64,000 nt of DNA from Bradyrhizobium manausense (GTDB taxonomy: Bacteria; Pseudomonadota; Alphaproteobacteria; Rhizobiales; Xanthobacteraceae): the NCBI RefSeq assembly GCF_018129685.1, contig NZ_JAFCLG010000019.1:54331-118330 (forward strand). Reading direction: 5' to 3'. Below, in pieces: positions 36,700 to 45,198 of this stretch (the stretch's first letter is position 1; every line of letters starts with the position of its first letter). The notes under the pieces are model-generated. The model worked only from the letters and a program-made list of their open reading frames with translations. It ran no database searches and was not told the DNA's origin. A program made the translations under genes and the position numbers.

Positions 36700-38334
36700 T
36701 TACATCTTCGCGCGCTGTGCGATCCCGTCCTTGATGGCGGCCAGCTCCTTCTCGTCCCAGATGCCGATCAGGATACCGCCCTTTACCTGCAACTGGTTGT
36801 CCGCATAGTTCGCGATCTTTTCGAGCGGCGTGGTGATGTGGCTGCTTGGATGCAGCGCCCAGTCGAACAGCTCGGCCTTGAGCCGCGCGATGACGTCCGC
36901 GCATTCGGGATCATCGCCGCGATCGACGTACTCGTCCGGATCGGTTTCGAGGTCGTACAGCATCGGGCGGAAGCCTGATGCATGAATGTATTTCCAGCGG
37001 CCGTCGAACACCATGAACAGGCGGCAACGCTCGATCGGCTGGTTCAGCTTCAGGCGCACGTCCTGCATGGCATAATCGTATTCTGAGAACGCCACCTTGC
37101 GCCAATCGCTCGGCGTCGGCCCCCGCAGCAGCGGCAGCAGCGAGCGCCCTTCGAGGATGTGGCCGGGCACCTTGCCGCCGAAATAATCGACGAAGGTCGG
37201 CGCCAGATCGATGCCTTCCACCAGCGCGTCGCTGCGCGTGCCGCGCGTGGCGTCAGCTTCTTTCGACGGATCGATGATGATCAGCGGGATCTTCGCCGAT
37301 TGTTCGTGGAACAGATCCTTCTCGCCCATCCAGTGATCGCCGAGATAGTCGCCATGATCGGAGGTGAACACGATCATGGTGGTGTCCAAGAGGCCGCGTT
37401 CCTCCAGGAACGTCATCAGTACGCCCATCTGATCGTCGATCTGGGTGATCAGGCCCATATAGGTCGGGATCACCTTCTCCCGCGCTTCGTCGCGCGCCAT
37501 GTTGCGGGAGTAGCGCATGTCCATATAGGCGCCGAACACCGGATGCGGATTTTGCCGCTCGCGCATCGAGCGGATCACCGGGATCATGTCATCGGTCGAA
37601 TACATGCTGGCATAGGGTTCGGGCGCCATGTAGGGCCAGTGCGGCTTGATGTAGGACAGATGCAGGCACCATGGCCGACCGTCGGTCTCGGCCTCGCGGA
37701 TGAAGTCCATCGCGCGCCGCGTCATGTAGGGGGTCTCGGAATGCTCGTCCGGCACGCGGGCGGCCTTGTCGGCATGGACCAGCAGCCAGCCGTTCTGCAA
37801 GGAGCCGTCATCGGCCGCTCCCGAATTGGCCCAGTGCTCCCAGGGGTTGGTGGCTTCAAAACCCTGCTGGCGCAGATACTCATCGTATTTCGGGCGTGGG
37901 CGACCCGTCGGATGCAGGCCGTCGTCGCGCTCATAGGGCTCGAAGCCGCACTCTGCGACATGCACGCCAATCATCGACTCAGGCGGGATGCCGAGCGCCT
38001 TCATGCCTTCGAGATCGGGTGCCATGTGGGTCTTGCCGACCAGCACGTTGCGCACGCCGATCTTCTTCAGGTGATCGCCGAGCGTGGGCTCGCCGACGCG
38101 CAGCGGCCAGCCGTTCCAGTGCGAGCCGTGCGAGCGCATGTAGCGGCCGGTGTAGAACGACATCCGCGACGGGCCGCAGATCGGCGATTGCACATAGGCC
38201 TTCGAGAACAGCACGCCGCGCGTGGCCATGGCGTCGATGTTCGGCGTCTTCAGCGTGGGATGGCCGGTGCAGCCGAGATAATCATAGCGAAGCTGGTCGC
38301 ACATGATCCAGAGAACGTTCCTTGCGCGCGCCAT
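36700..38334 (-). CDS. Sulfatase / phosphonate monoester hydrolase-type enzyme
   Basis: 544-residue alkaline-phosphatase-superfamily sulfatase. The formylglycine signature is C53 in SPICGPSRMSFYTGR; metal ligands include D13 at the start and the DHGD of FTSDHGDYLGDHWMGEKD. There is no signal peptide, so a cytoplasmic enzyme is likely, as for the PehA-type phosphonate monoester/phosphodiester hydrolases it resembles. Substrate (sulfate ester, phosphodiester or choline-type) cannot be read directly. Activity needs a formylglycine-generating or equivalent maturation system, not seen here. Confidence 0.87.
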   Translation of the reverse strand: MARARNVLWIMCDQLRYDYLGCTGHPTLKTPNIDAMATRGVLFSKAYVQSPICGPSRMSFYTGRYMRSHGSHWNGWPLRVGEPTLGDHLKKIGVRNVLVGKTHMAPDLEGMKALGIPPESMIGVHVAECGFEPYERDDGLHPTGRPRPKYDEYLRQQGFEATNPWEHWANSGAADDGSLQNGWLLVHADKAARVPDEHSETPYMTRRAMDFIREAETDGRPWCLHLSYIKPHWPYMAPEPYASMYSTDDMIPVIRSMRERQNPHPVFGAYMDMRYSRNMARDEAREKVIPTYMGLITQIDDQMGVLMTFLEERGLLDTTMIVFTSDHGDYLGDHWMGEKDLFHEQSAKIPLIIIDPSKEADATRGTRSDALVEGIDLAPTFVDYFGGKVPGHILEGRSLLPLLRGPTPSDWRKVAFSEYDYAMQDVRLKLNQPIERCRLFMVFDGRWKYIHASGFRPMLYDLETDPDEYVDRGDDPECADVIARLKAELFDWALHPSSHITTPLEKIANYADNQLQVKGGILIGIWDEKELAAIKDGIAQRAKM

Positions 38335-38435
38335 GCGTCATCCCTGCCGTTTCTTGATTTGTTGATGCTGCGCTATCGAGGGCGAGAAGACAAGTCGCGG
38401 TCAGTGATGCGTGTGCGAGCAGCAACACACTCCAA

Positions 38436-38558
38436 TGTCGTCCCGGCGAAGGCCGGGACCCATACTCCTCAGAAGAGGTTATGGCGCGAGACGACAATGA
38501 CGAGTCTTCGCCAAATCGAGTTCGGTGGTTATGGGTCCCGGCCTTCGCCGGGACGACA
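38436..38558. repeat. Dispersed GTCGTCCCGGCGAAGG palindrome, copy 2
   Basis: Perfect 27-base inverted arms at 38436-38462 and 38532-38558 in the gap between obgE and the sulfatase gene. Same family as at 12532 and 41221. Confidence 0.85.
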
Positions 38559-38570
38559 TCGGGGGATAGT

Positions 38571-39611
38571 CTACGCCGACCACGGCTCCGCTTCGGCCGC
38601 GCTCTTGGCCTTGGCGGAGACCGGGGCCTCGCCGATCACGTCGACGAGCGCGCGCAGCGCTTCCTTGACGCCCTCGCCCGTGATGCCGGACATCAAGAGC
38701 GGCGTCTTCTTCGCGGCGCGCTTGAGCCGGTCCTTCTGCTTCTTCAGCTCGTCCGGGTCGACCGCGTCGATCTTGTTCAGCGCGACGATCTCGATCTTGT
38801 CGGTGAGCATGCCGCCATAGGCGTCGAGCTCGTTGCGCACGGTCTTGTAGGCCTTGCCGGCGTGTTCGCAGGTGGCGTCGATCAGATGCAGCAGCACGCG
38901 GCAGCGCTCGACATGGCCGAGGAAGCGGTCGCCGAGGCCGGTGCCTTCATGCGCGCCCTCGATCAGGCCGGGAATGTCGGCGAGCACGAATTCGCGGCCG
39001 TCGGAATTCACGACGCCGAGCTGCGGATGCAGCGTGGTGAAGGGATAGTCGGCGATCTTCGGCTTGGCCGCGCTGACCTTGGACAGGAACGTCGACTTGC
39101 CGGCGTTGGGCATGCCGATCAGGCCGGCGTCGGCGATCAGCTTCAGCCGCAGCCAGATCCAGCGCTCTTCGCCGGGCTGGCCGGGATTGGCGTTGCGCGG
39201 CGCGCGGTTGGTCGAGGTCTTGAAATGCGCGTTGCCGAAGCCGCCATTGCCGCCTTCGGCGAGCACGAACTTTTCGCCGACATTGGTGAAGTCGTGGATC
39301 AGCGTCTCGCGATCCTCATCGAAGATCTGCGTGCCCAGCGGGACCTTCAGCACGATGTTCTTGCCGTTGGCGCCGTGGCGGTCCGAGCCGGAGCCGTTCT
39401 CGCCCTTCTGGGCCTTGAAGTGCTGCTGGTAGCGATAGTCGATCAGCGTGTTGAGGCCGTCGGCGACCTCGATGATGACATTGCCGCCGCGGCCGCCATT
39501 GCCCCCGGAGGGACCGCCGAACTCGATGAACTTCTCGCGGCGGAACGCCACGCAGCCGTTCCCGCCGTCACCGGAGCGGATATAGACCTTTGCTTCGTCG
39601 AGGAATTTCAT
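38571..39611 (-). CDS. obgE: GTPase ObgE/CgtA
   Basis: Ribosome-associated GTPase needed for 50S assembly and growth control. 346 residues from ATG 39611 (MKFLDEAKVYIRSGDGGNGC). The Gly-rich Obg fold fills about 1-158, followed by the G domain with G1 GMPNAGKST, G3 DIPG and G4 NKID. A longer in-frame extension exists but the canonical start is clear. It belongs to the rplU-rpmA-...-obg-proB series, here interrupted by other genes. Confidence 0.96.
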   Translation of the reverse strand: MKFLDEAKVYIRSGDGGNGCVAFRREKFIEFGGPSGGNGGRGGNVIIEVADGLNTLIDYRYQQHFKAQKGENGSGSDRHGANGKNIVLKVPLGTQIFDEDRETLIHDFTNVGEKFVLAEGGNGGFGNAHFKTSTNRAPRNANPGQPGEERWIWLRLKLIADAGLIGMPNAGKSTFLSKVSAAKPKIADYPFTTLHPQLGVVNSDGREFVLADIPGLIEGAHEGTGLGDRFLGHVERCRVLLHLIDATCEHAGKAYKTVRNELDAYGGMLTDKIEIVALNKIDAVDPDELKKQKDRLKRAAKKTPLLMSGITGEGVKEALRALVDVIGEAPVSAKAKSAAEAEPWSA

Positions 39612-39695
39612 GGGCCATAGGTAGGCCAGCCTGACACCCGCGGCAACCCGGATTGGCCGCAAATCGGCGGTCATTCCGCGAATTTGGCCCCGTGC

Positions 39696-40178
39696 TTAAC
39701 CGGCCGGCCGTCGCCGGATCAGGAATTTCTGCATGCCTTCCAGCACCAGCTCCTTGCGCTGGTTGTAGATGGTGCTTTTGAGCGTCACCGTGCCGGTGGT
39801 GCGGCCCGGCACCAACTCGATGACTTCGAGGGCCGGATAGATCGTGTCGTCGGCATAGACAGGCTTGAGGAACCGGCTCGACTGCTCGAGGAAGCCGACC
39901 AGGGAGTCCTCGACCATGAACGGAAACAGGCCGGCGCCGGGCGCGGTGTGGATCAGCGTCTGGAAGCCGTGCGCGAGCAGATGCGGCATGCCGCGGCTGC
40001 GGCAATATTCCACATCGTAATGCACCGGATGGGTGTCGCCGCTCGCGGTCTGGAAGGCCGCGAACACCGCCGAGGTCTGGGTGCGGCTCGGCAGCACGAA
40101 GCGCTCGCCGACCACGAAATCCTCAAACCAGCGTTGCGCCGATATCATGCGATGCCGGGCCGGGTCGAAGTCGGTCAT
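39696..40178 (-). CDS. MaoC family dehydratase (hot-dog hydratase)
   Basis: 160 residues from ATG 40178 with GAGGATCGAT upstream. The hydratase motif SGDTHPVHYDVEYC lies near residues 46-59 and HLLAHGFQTLIH follows. R-specific enoyl-CoA hydratase-type proteins act on acyl-CoA in fatty acid or PHA metabolism; the real substrate is unknown. Divergent from the DMT permease gene. Confidence 0.88.
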   Translation of the reverse strand: MTDFDPARHRMISAQRWFEDFVVGERFVLPSRTQTSAVFAAFQTASGDTHPVHYDVEYCRSRGMPHLLAHGFQTLIHTAPGAGLFPFMVEDSLVGFLEQSSRFLKPVYADDTIYPALEVIELVPGRTTGTVTLKSTIYNQRKELVLEGMQKFLIRRRPAG

Positions 40179-40297
40179 ATCGATCCTCTGTGTTCGCGGG
40201 CCGCCCATCGCTACCGCGCCGCGAAGAGTGCGACAATCCGTTCAATTCGGCTTGCGCGGGCTTGCCGCGGCAGCCTGCTTCATTAAAACGGCGCTCA

Positions 40298-41212
40298 ATG
40301 CCCTTCTTCAAGAATCTCTCCGCCTATGACGACCGCTCGGCGCGCCTCGCCGGCATCGCGCTCATGGTGCTGTCGATCTTCATGTTCTCGTTCGGCGACG
40401 CCATGGGCAAGTTCCTGGTCGGCACCTATTCGGTCGGGCAGCTGCTGTTCCTGCGCGCCTGCGCGGCGCTGCTGCTGCTCTCGCCGATGATCTGGCGGCA
40501 GCGTCACCAGTTCCTGCAGCTGGAGCGGCCGCTTCTGCAGCTGTTTCGCGTCGTGCTGTCGACGCTGGAGGTCGCGGCATTCTTTCTCGCGACGGTCTAT
40601 CTGCCGCTCGCGGACGTGATCACCTACTATCTCGCCGGTCCGATTTTCGTGACTGCGATGTCGGCGGTCTTTCTGGGCGAGAAGGTCGGCTGGCGGCGCT
40701 GGACGGCGATCCTGGTCGGCTTCTGCGGCGTGCTGATCGCGCTGCGGCCGTCGGCGCAGACGGTGAGCCTGCCGGCGCTGATCGCGCTTGGCGGCAGTCT
40801 GTCCTTCGCAACCCTGATGCTGATCACCCGCAGCCTGCGCAAGACGCCCGATATCGTGATGGCATCATCGCAATTCATCGGCACGTTTTCGCTGGGTGCC
40901 GTGCTGTCGGCATTCCACTGGGTGCCGCCGACCCCGCGCAGTCTCGTGTTCTTCGCGCTGGCCGGATGCATCTCGGTGACGGCGCTGTTCTGCGTCAACC
41001 GCTCGCTCAAGCTTGCACCCGCGAGCGTGGTCGTGCCCTACCAATATTCGATGATCGTCTGGGCCGTGATCTTCGGCTTCGTCGTGTTCGGCGACGTGCC
41101 GCAGGTCGCAACCCTCGTCGGCGCCGCGATCATCATCGGCGCCGGGTTCTATATCTACTTGCGTGAGCGCGATTTGGGACGTGCGAGCGAAGAGGTGACA
41201 CCGCCGGTGTAG
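40298..41212 (+). CDS. EamA/DMT family transporter
   Basis: 304 residues from ATG 40298 (MPFFKNLSAYDDRSARL) with about ten membrane helices in two EamA repeats: the first from LAGIALMVLSIFMFSFGDAM to WTAILVGFCGVLIAL, the second from LIALGGSLSFATLMLI to IIIGAGFYIYL. The conserved ends of each repeat are visible. A metabolite exporter of the inner membrane is likely; substrate unknown. The frame extends upstream, but that part lacks a ribosome-binding site and membrane character. Confidence 0.88.
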   Translation: MPFFKNLSAYDDRSARLAGIALMVLSIFMFSFGDAMGKFLVGTYSVGQLLFLRACAALLLLSPMIWRQRHQFLQLERPLLQLFRVVLSTLEVAAFFLATVYLPLADVITYYLAGPIFVTAMSAVFLGEKVGWRRWTAILVGFCGVLIALRPSAQTVSLPALIALGGSLSFATLMLITRSLRKTPDIVMASSQFIGTFSLGAVLSAFHWVPPTPRSLVFFALAGCISVTALFCVNRSLKLAPASVVVPYQYSMIVWAVIFGFVVFGDVPQVATLVGAAIIIGAGFYIYLRERDLGRASEEVTPPV

Positions 41213-41220
41213 CCGCGCCG

Positions 41221-41337
41221 TCGTCCCGGCGAAGGCCGGGACCCATACCCACAGGGAGTAGGTTTGCGAAGACTCAGAGTGGGAGCCTTCGCGCCACGAG
41301 CATTCGTGGTTATGGGTCCCGGCCTTCGCCGGGACGA
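41221..41337. repeat. Dispersed GTCGTCCCGGCGAAGG palindrome, copy 3
   Basis: Perfect 25-base inverted arms at 41221-41245 and 41313-41337 between the converging DMT and GNAT genes. Same family as at 12532 and 38436. Confidence 0.85.
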
Positions 41338-41356
41338 CACGCGGTGAAAGTTGGAC

Positions 41357-41950
41357 CTACCTCATCCGTCTTGCGCTGCTCCAGCTCTTCAGCGACGACC
41401 ACACGCCGCGCGACAACCGAAAGCAGTCCACCGGCGTGGACGAGCCCAGCGCCAGGAAGCGGTGCAGCTGCACGCCGCTCCACTGGAAGCCGCACTTCTC
41501 CAGCACGTTGCGCGACGCCGGATTGGTGACGCGTGCGCCCGCATGGAGATGGTCGTCCTCGAATTCCTCGAAGAAGAAGTCGATGGCGCCGCGTGCGGCC
41601 TCGGTGGCGAAGCCCCGGCCCCAATGCTCGACGCCGAGCCAGTAGCCGAGTTCGGCATTGTCAGGCGTGGAGCGGTCGATGCCGACCATGCCGACCGGCC
41701 CGCTGTCGTGCTCGATCAGGAACACGGTCTCGGCACCGCGCGCCGCGGTGGCGCGGATGAAGGCGACGGCGTCGTCCTGCGAATAGGGATGAGGGAGGCG
41801 GCGGGTGTTTTCCGCGACACGGCGGTCATTGGCGAGGCGGGCGATGGCCTTGACGTCGGCCAGCGTCGGCCGCCGCAAGGTCAGCCGCTCGGTGGCGACG
41901 ACGCTCGGTCTCGCCTCGGCCAGGGTCACGCCTGAGAAGTCCTGCAACAT
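41357..41950 (-). CDS. GNAT family N-acetyltransferase (RimJ/RimL-like)
   Basis: 197 residues. A GNAT fold of the RimJ/RimL type: TERLTLRRPTLADVKAIARL at about 20-39, AELGYWLGVEHWGRGFATEA (acetyl-CoA loop) and VTNPASRNVLEKCGFQ. It transfers acetyl groups to amines or protein N-termini; the target is unknown. It follows rpmA on the same strand, with the terminator hairpin of rplU-rpmA between. Confidence 0.88.
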   Translation of the reverse strand: MLQDFSGVTLAEARPSVVATERLTLRRPTLADVKAIARLANDRRVAENTRRLPHPYSQDDAVAFIRATAARGAETVFLIEHDSGPVGMVGIDRSTPDNAELGYWLGVEHWGRGFATEAARGAIDFFFEEFEDDHLHAGARVTNPASRNVLEKCGFQWSGVQLHRFLALGSSTPVDCFRLSRGVWSSLKSWSSARRMR

Positions 41951-41994
41951 GTCCGGCTCCGCTAGAAGTCACTAAGTGAAAAGTGAACGCGACA

Positions 41995-42026
41995 AACGAA
42001 AAGGGAGGCCGGTTTCCCTGCCTCCC
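41995..42026 (-). terminator. Terminator of the rplU-rpmA operon
   Basis: On the minus strand the stem GGGAGGC / GCCTCCC (42003-42009 with 42020-42026) is followed by TTTTCGTTT. A second, GC-rich hairpin (around 42052-42084, one mismatch) sits between it and rpmA. Confidence 0.7.
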
Positions 42027-42103
42027 CTGGAGCCTTGATCTTTCGATCTTTAGGACTCCGCCGGTTCGGTCAAGGACCCGGCGGACTCCAAATGATCCAC
42101 CGT

Positions 42104-42373
42104 CTATTCAGCAGCCTCTGCGAGCGGGAGTACCGCTACGAAGGTGCGTCCGTTGGCTTTGGCCTGGAACTCGACATGACCCTCGATCTTGGCGAACAGA
42201 GTGTGGTCCGTGCCCATGCCGACATTAAGGCCGGGATGCCAGGTGGTGCCGCGCTGACGCGCAATGATGTTGCCGGGAATCACGCGTTCCCCGCCGAACA
42301 CCTTGATGCCAAGGCGCTTGCCCTTTGAATCGCGACCGTTGCGCGATGAACCGCCTGCTTTTTTGTGAGCCAT
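42104..42373 (-). CDS. rpmA: 50S ribosomal protein L27
   Basis: 89 residues starting MAHKKAGGSSRNGRDSKGKR, the invariant L27 N-terminus that reaches into the peptidyl-transferase centre, then FGGERVIPGNIIARQRGT. It follows rplU as in most bacteria, separated by 99 bases that contain a small AT-rich hairpin (TCAATTCC/GGAATTGA at 42445-42462). Confidence 0.98.
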   Translation of the reverse strand: MAHKKAGGSSRNGRDSKGKRLGIKVFGGERVIPGNIIARQRGTTWHPGLNVGMGTDHTLFAKIEGHVEFQAKANGRTFVAVLPLAEAAE

Positions 42374-42472
42374 GGCTCGTCTCCGAAATCCTGCGTATCT
42401 CTAGATCAATTCCCTGACGGAATCATTTCACGATTTCTCACGCATCAATTCCTGGGAATTGACGCGATCAAA

Positions 42473-42853
42473 TCATGCGGCGGCTGCTTCTTCCTTCACG
42501 ACCTTTTCCCGCTTCGGACGCGGGCCCTTGGTGGGCTTCGCATTGTCCGTCAGGATCTCGCTGACGCGCACGACCGTGATCTCGTCGCGGTAGCCACGCT
42601 TGCGGCGCGAATTCTTGCGGCGGCGCTTCTTGAAGGCGATGACCTTCGGCCCGCGCTTGTGGTCGAGCACCTCGACGGCCACCGACGCGCCGGCCACATT
42701 GGGCAGGCCCAGCACCGGCGTGTCGCCGCCGACCAGGAGGACTTCGCTCAGCTGCACGATCGTGCCGACTTCGCCTTCGATCTTGCCAATTTCCAGGACA
42801 TCATCCGGAACGACGCGGTACTGCCGGCCACCGGTTTTGATGACTGCGAACAT
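42473..42853 (-). CDS. rplU: 50S ribosomal protein L21
   Basis: 126 residues: the L21 core (FAVIKTGGRQYRVVPDDVLE, then KRRRKNSRRKRGYRDEITVV) and a C-terminal extension rich in Lys, Glu and Ala (KREKVVKEEAAAA), common in alphaproteobacteria. First gene of rplU-rpmA; its leader contains a GC-rich inverted repeat and a pair of direct repeats. Confidence 0.97.
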   Translation of the reverse strand: MFAVIKTGGRQYRVVPDDVLEIGKIEGEVGTIVQLSEVLLVGGDTPVLGLPNVAGASVAVEVLDHKRGPKVIAFKKRRRKNSRRKRGYRDEITVVRVSEILTDNAKPTKGPRPKREKVVKEEAAAA

Positions 42854-43203
42854 CGTTGTTTTCCTTCGTGTTCAATCCCGGCCTCACGACTGTCACGTCA
42901 GGGGCCGGCTTTTTGTCAGTCGCTATGGGTTTATGCGCGTTTTGTGCGGGCAAGGACTATCCCTTTGAAAAGAGCTATCCCTTTGAAAACCCACGCAAAA
43001 ACAAGCGGCGCGAGATCAGCCCCGCGCCGGTTGAGCGGACTTATAGCCGCATGGGGCGAAGAGTCAAGGATATCAGCCCAAAACAGCCCCGATTTGAAGC
43101 ATTTGGGCCATGTCTGGCCTTAAGCGGAATCTCGGCCCGCGTTGCAACCAACGGGTTCCCGCGCGGTTAGTCCGCCGCAACATTTTCGCGGGCAGGGCTT
43201 CTC
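42854..43203. other. Divergent intergenic region rplU / ROK gene
   Basis: About 350 bases without a gene. Near rplU is a GC-rich dyad (CCGGCC...GGGGCCGG, about 42885-42909) in its leader. Two exact 15-base direct repeats CTATCCCTTTGAAAA occur at 42957-42971 and 42975-42989. The remainder shows nothing I can name. Confidence 0.5.
42957..42989. repeat. Two 15-base direct repeats upstream of rplU
   Basis: CTATCCCTTTGAAAA is present twice with a three-base spacer (18-base period), 104-136 bases upstream of the rplU start. Candidate binding sites or a small duplication in the promoter region. Confidence 0.6.
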
Positions 43204-44376
43204 ATGGCAACGGACGAGTTGGTCAAAACCACGGGCATCGCTCATCACGGCGCCGAGCGGCTGCCGTCGGTGGATGTCGACAGCTTCAACATCGAGATCA
43301 AGGACGAGGACGGCTTCCTTGGCGACCGCGCCAGCAAGGGCGCCTTCCGCGAGATTCTCGACCGCTGGCGCAAGCCGCTGCGCAAATCGGGCGAGGATCC
43401 GTTCGGCAAGGAGCCGTCGGAGAACATCAGCAAGAAGACCCTGGATTCGATCCTGGTCAGCGACGACGTCGAGGCCTCGGCTGTCGTGCACAGCGCCATC
43501 GAGGAGTTCGCCCAGGAGCTTGCCTACGTCACGCGACGTTTCCTGAAGACGAAGGCCTGGGCCAAGACCGAACGCATCGTGGTCGGCGGCGGCTTTCGCG
43601 ACTCCCGGCTCGGGGAGCTCGCGATCGCGCGCACCCAGATCATCCTCAAGGCGGAGGACTTCAGGATCGACATGGTTCCGATCCGCCACGACCCCGATGA
43701 GGCCGGCCTGATCGGCGCGCTGCATCTGGCGCCATCCTGGATTTTCGAGGCCCATGACAGCATCCTCGCGGTCGATATCGGCGGCACCAACATCCGCTGC
43801 GGCGTCGTGGTGACGAACTGGAAGAAGGCGAAGGATCTGTCGAAGGCGTCGATCTGGAAATCCGAGCTGTGGCGTCATGCCGACGACGAGCCGACGCGCG
43901 AAGGCGCGGTGAAGCGGCTCGTCAAGATGCTGAAAGGGCTGATCACGGAGGCCGAGACCGAGGGCCTCAAGCTCGCGCCCTTCATCGGCATCGCCTGTCC
44001 CGGCGTGATCAACGCGGACGGGTCGATCGAGAAGGGCGCGCAGAATCTGCCGGGCAATTGGGAGAGCAGCAAGTTCAACCTGCCGGCGAGCCTGATCGAG
44101 GGCATCCCCGTCATCGGCGAGCACGACACCGCGATCCTGATGCACAATGACGGCGTGGTTCAGGGCCTGTCCGAGGTGCCGTTCATGCAGGATGTCGACC
44201 GCTGGGGCGTGCTCACCATCGGCACCGGCCTTGGCAATGCGCGCTTCACCAACCGCCACAAGGACAGCGGCAAGGACTCTGCGGACAACGGCAAGGACAA
44301 GAAAAAGGGCAAGGACAGCAGCAAGGACAGCAGCAAGGACAGCAACAAGGAAGCCGGCAAGTCCGACAAGGAGTAA
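43204..44376 (+). CDS. ROK-family sugar kinase-like protein with permuted motif order
   Basis: 390 residues. Typical ROK motifs occur but in rotated order. The segment that normally closes a ROK kinase comes first: RIVVGGGFRDSRLGELAIAR (124-143) and DEAGLIGALHLAP (165-177). The normal N-terminal phosphate loop AVDIGGTNIRCGVV follows at 189-202, then IACPGVINADGSI (263-275), EHDTAILMHND (306-316) and the phosphate-2 motif LTIGTGLGNARF (337-348). The chain then ends in a Lys/Asp/Ser-rich tail (352-390) with KDSSKDSSKDSNK repeats. A glucokinase-like sugar kinase activity is possible; the ROK zinc CxCGxxGC motif is not seen. Confidence 0.8.
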   Translation: MATDELVKTTGIAHHGAERLPSVDVDSFNIEIKDEDGFLGDRASKGAFREILDRWRKPLRKSGEDPFGKEPSENISKKTLDSILVSDDVEASAVVHSAIEEFAQELAYVTRRFLKTKAWAKTERIVVGGGFRDSRLGELAIARTQIILKAEDFRIDMVPIRHDPDEAGLIGALHLAPSWIFEAHDSILAVDIGGTNIRCGVVVTNWKKAKDLSKASIWKSELWRHADDEPTREGAVKRLVKMLKGLITEAETEGLKLAPFIGIACPGVINADGSIEKGAQNLPGNWESSKFNLPASLIEGIPVIGEHDTAILMHNDGVVQGLSEVPFMQDVDRWGVLTIGTGLGNARFTNRHKDSGKDSADNGKDKKKGKDSSKDSSKDSNKEAGKSDKE

Positions 44377-44555
44377 CCTTGACCGGTTAGGTTAAGGACC
44401 GGATTGCGTTGCGACGCGGCGGATGCCCGCTAGGGTCGAGACGTCGTCTCACGCAGGCCTGCGAAGCCGCCCTTCCTGGCCGGCATTTCGATGAGCGGCA
44501 CGGGACCGCCAGTGTTTACCGCGTCTGGCGGTCCCACCCCGTTTTTTCTTGCTTC

Positions 44556-44637
44556 GCCTCTCCCGCTTGCGGGAGAGGCCGACGCGCCCCGGGCGATGCG
44601 CAGCATCGTCCCGCGCGCGGCGGGTGAGGGTTCTCAC
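44556..44637 (+). repeat. 82-base dispersed repeat with hairpin, copy A
   Basis: Starts with the hairpin GCCTCTCCCGC/GCGGGAGAGGC (44556-44579) and continues through GGGCGATGCGCAGCATCG to GGGTGAGGGTTCTCACC. The reverse complement of the whole unit recurs at 56575-56656 with only a few differences. Confidence 0.8.
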
Positions 44638-44663
44638 CTCTTGGGGATTGCCCCCGTTACGGG

Positions 44664-44738
44664 CTCCTCAGGATGAGGACCAAGTGCCCGGCAGCCGTCT
44701 CGGCGCGCACCGATGCCGATGAGCCTCATCCTGAGGAG
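44664..44738. repeat. Inverted repeat CTCCTCAGGATGAGG
   Basis: Perfect 15-base arms at 44664-44678 and 44724-44738. A REP-type palindrome of the same general kind as the others in the window. Confidence 0.7.
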
Positions 44739-45108
44739 ACCGCGAAAGCGGTCGTCTCGAAGGACGAGGCGCGCGCGCAAGGCTGCCCAAAGGGTCATAC
44801 GCGATTGCTAGGGGCCCCTCAGCCTTGTCGCTGCCGCCAAACTCCGCAGATCGGGCGCGACATCAGCGAATCGCCCGGCCGCCCCAGACATCACCGGCTC
44901 CCAGGTCAGCCATAACTCCGGCCAATGCAGCAAAAGCCGCGGTTGTCCGCCTCCGGCGCGGACCACATGCCCGTTCCGAACAGGCCCCAGGCTGGTGCGT
45001 GGCTGAAACAGGCAGCGGATTTTCCCCTTTCGCGCCTTGTCTGGCCCGCCATCCTCGCCTATTAACGCCCCCAACCACAGGGGCCCAGCTCCTACCATGG
45101 CGCCTTCA

Positions 45109-45198
45109 GGAGAGGTGGCAGAGTGGTTGAATGCACCGCACTCGAAATGCGGCATAGGTGCAAGCCTATCGGGGGTTCGAATCCCTCCCTCTCCGCCA
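45109..45198 (+). tRNA. tRNA-Ser (anticodon CGA)
   Basis: A 90-base class II tRNA including an encoded CCA (45196-45198). The acceptor stem GGAGAGG (45109-45115) pairs with CCTCTCC (45188-45194). The anticodon stem CCGCA/TGCGG encloses loop CTCGAAA, giving anticodon CGA (45143-45145) for UCG codons. A long variable arm and the T-loop GGTTCGAATCC are present. It marks the left border of the accessory restriction cassette. Confidence 0.96.

Larger units (their letters stand above)
44377..45108. other. Repeat-rich intergenic region before tRNA-Ser
   Basis: About 730 bases with no convincing gene. It holds an ~82-base dispersed repeat (44556-44637) and a perfect 15-bp inverted repeat (44664-44678 / 44724-44738). 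The rest to 45108 is GC-rich; open frames there are short, run into the tRNA, or have low-complexity composition. Confidence 0.6.

Noticed and set aside
37159..38820. 553-codon plus-strand open frame opposite the sulfatase
   Set aside because: Antisense shadow with low-information His/Arg composition; the sulfatase carries its formylglycine and metal motifs.
44808..45155. 115-codon minus-strand frame before the restriction cassette
   Set aside because: Its 5' end lies inside the tRNA-Ser gene, and the composition is not protein-like.
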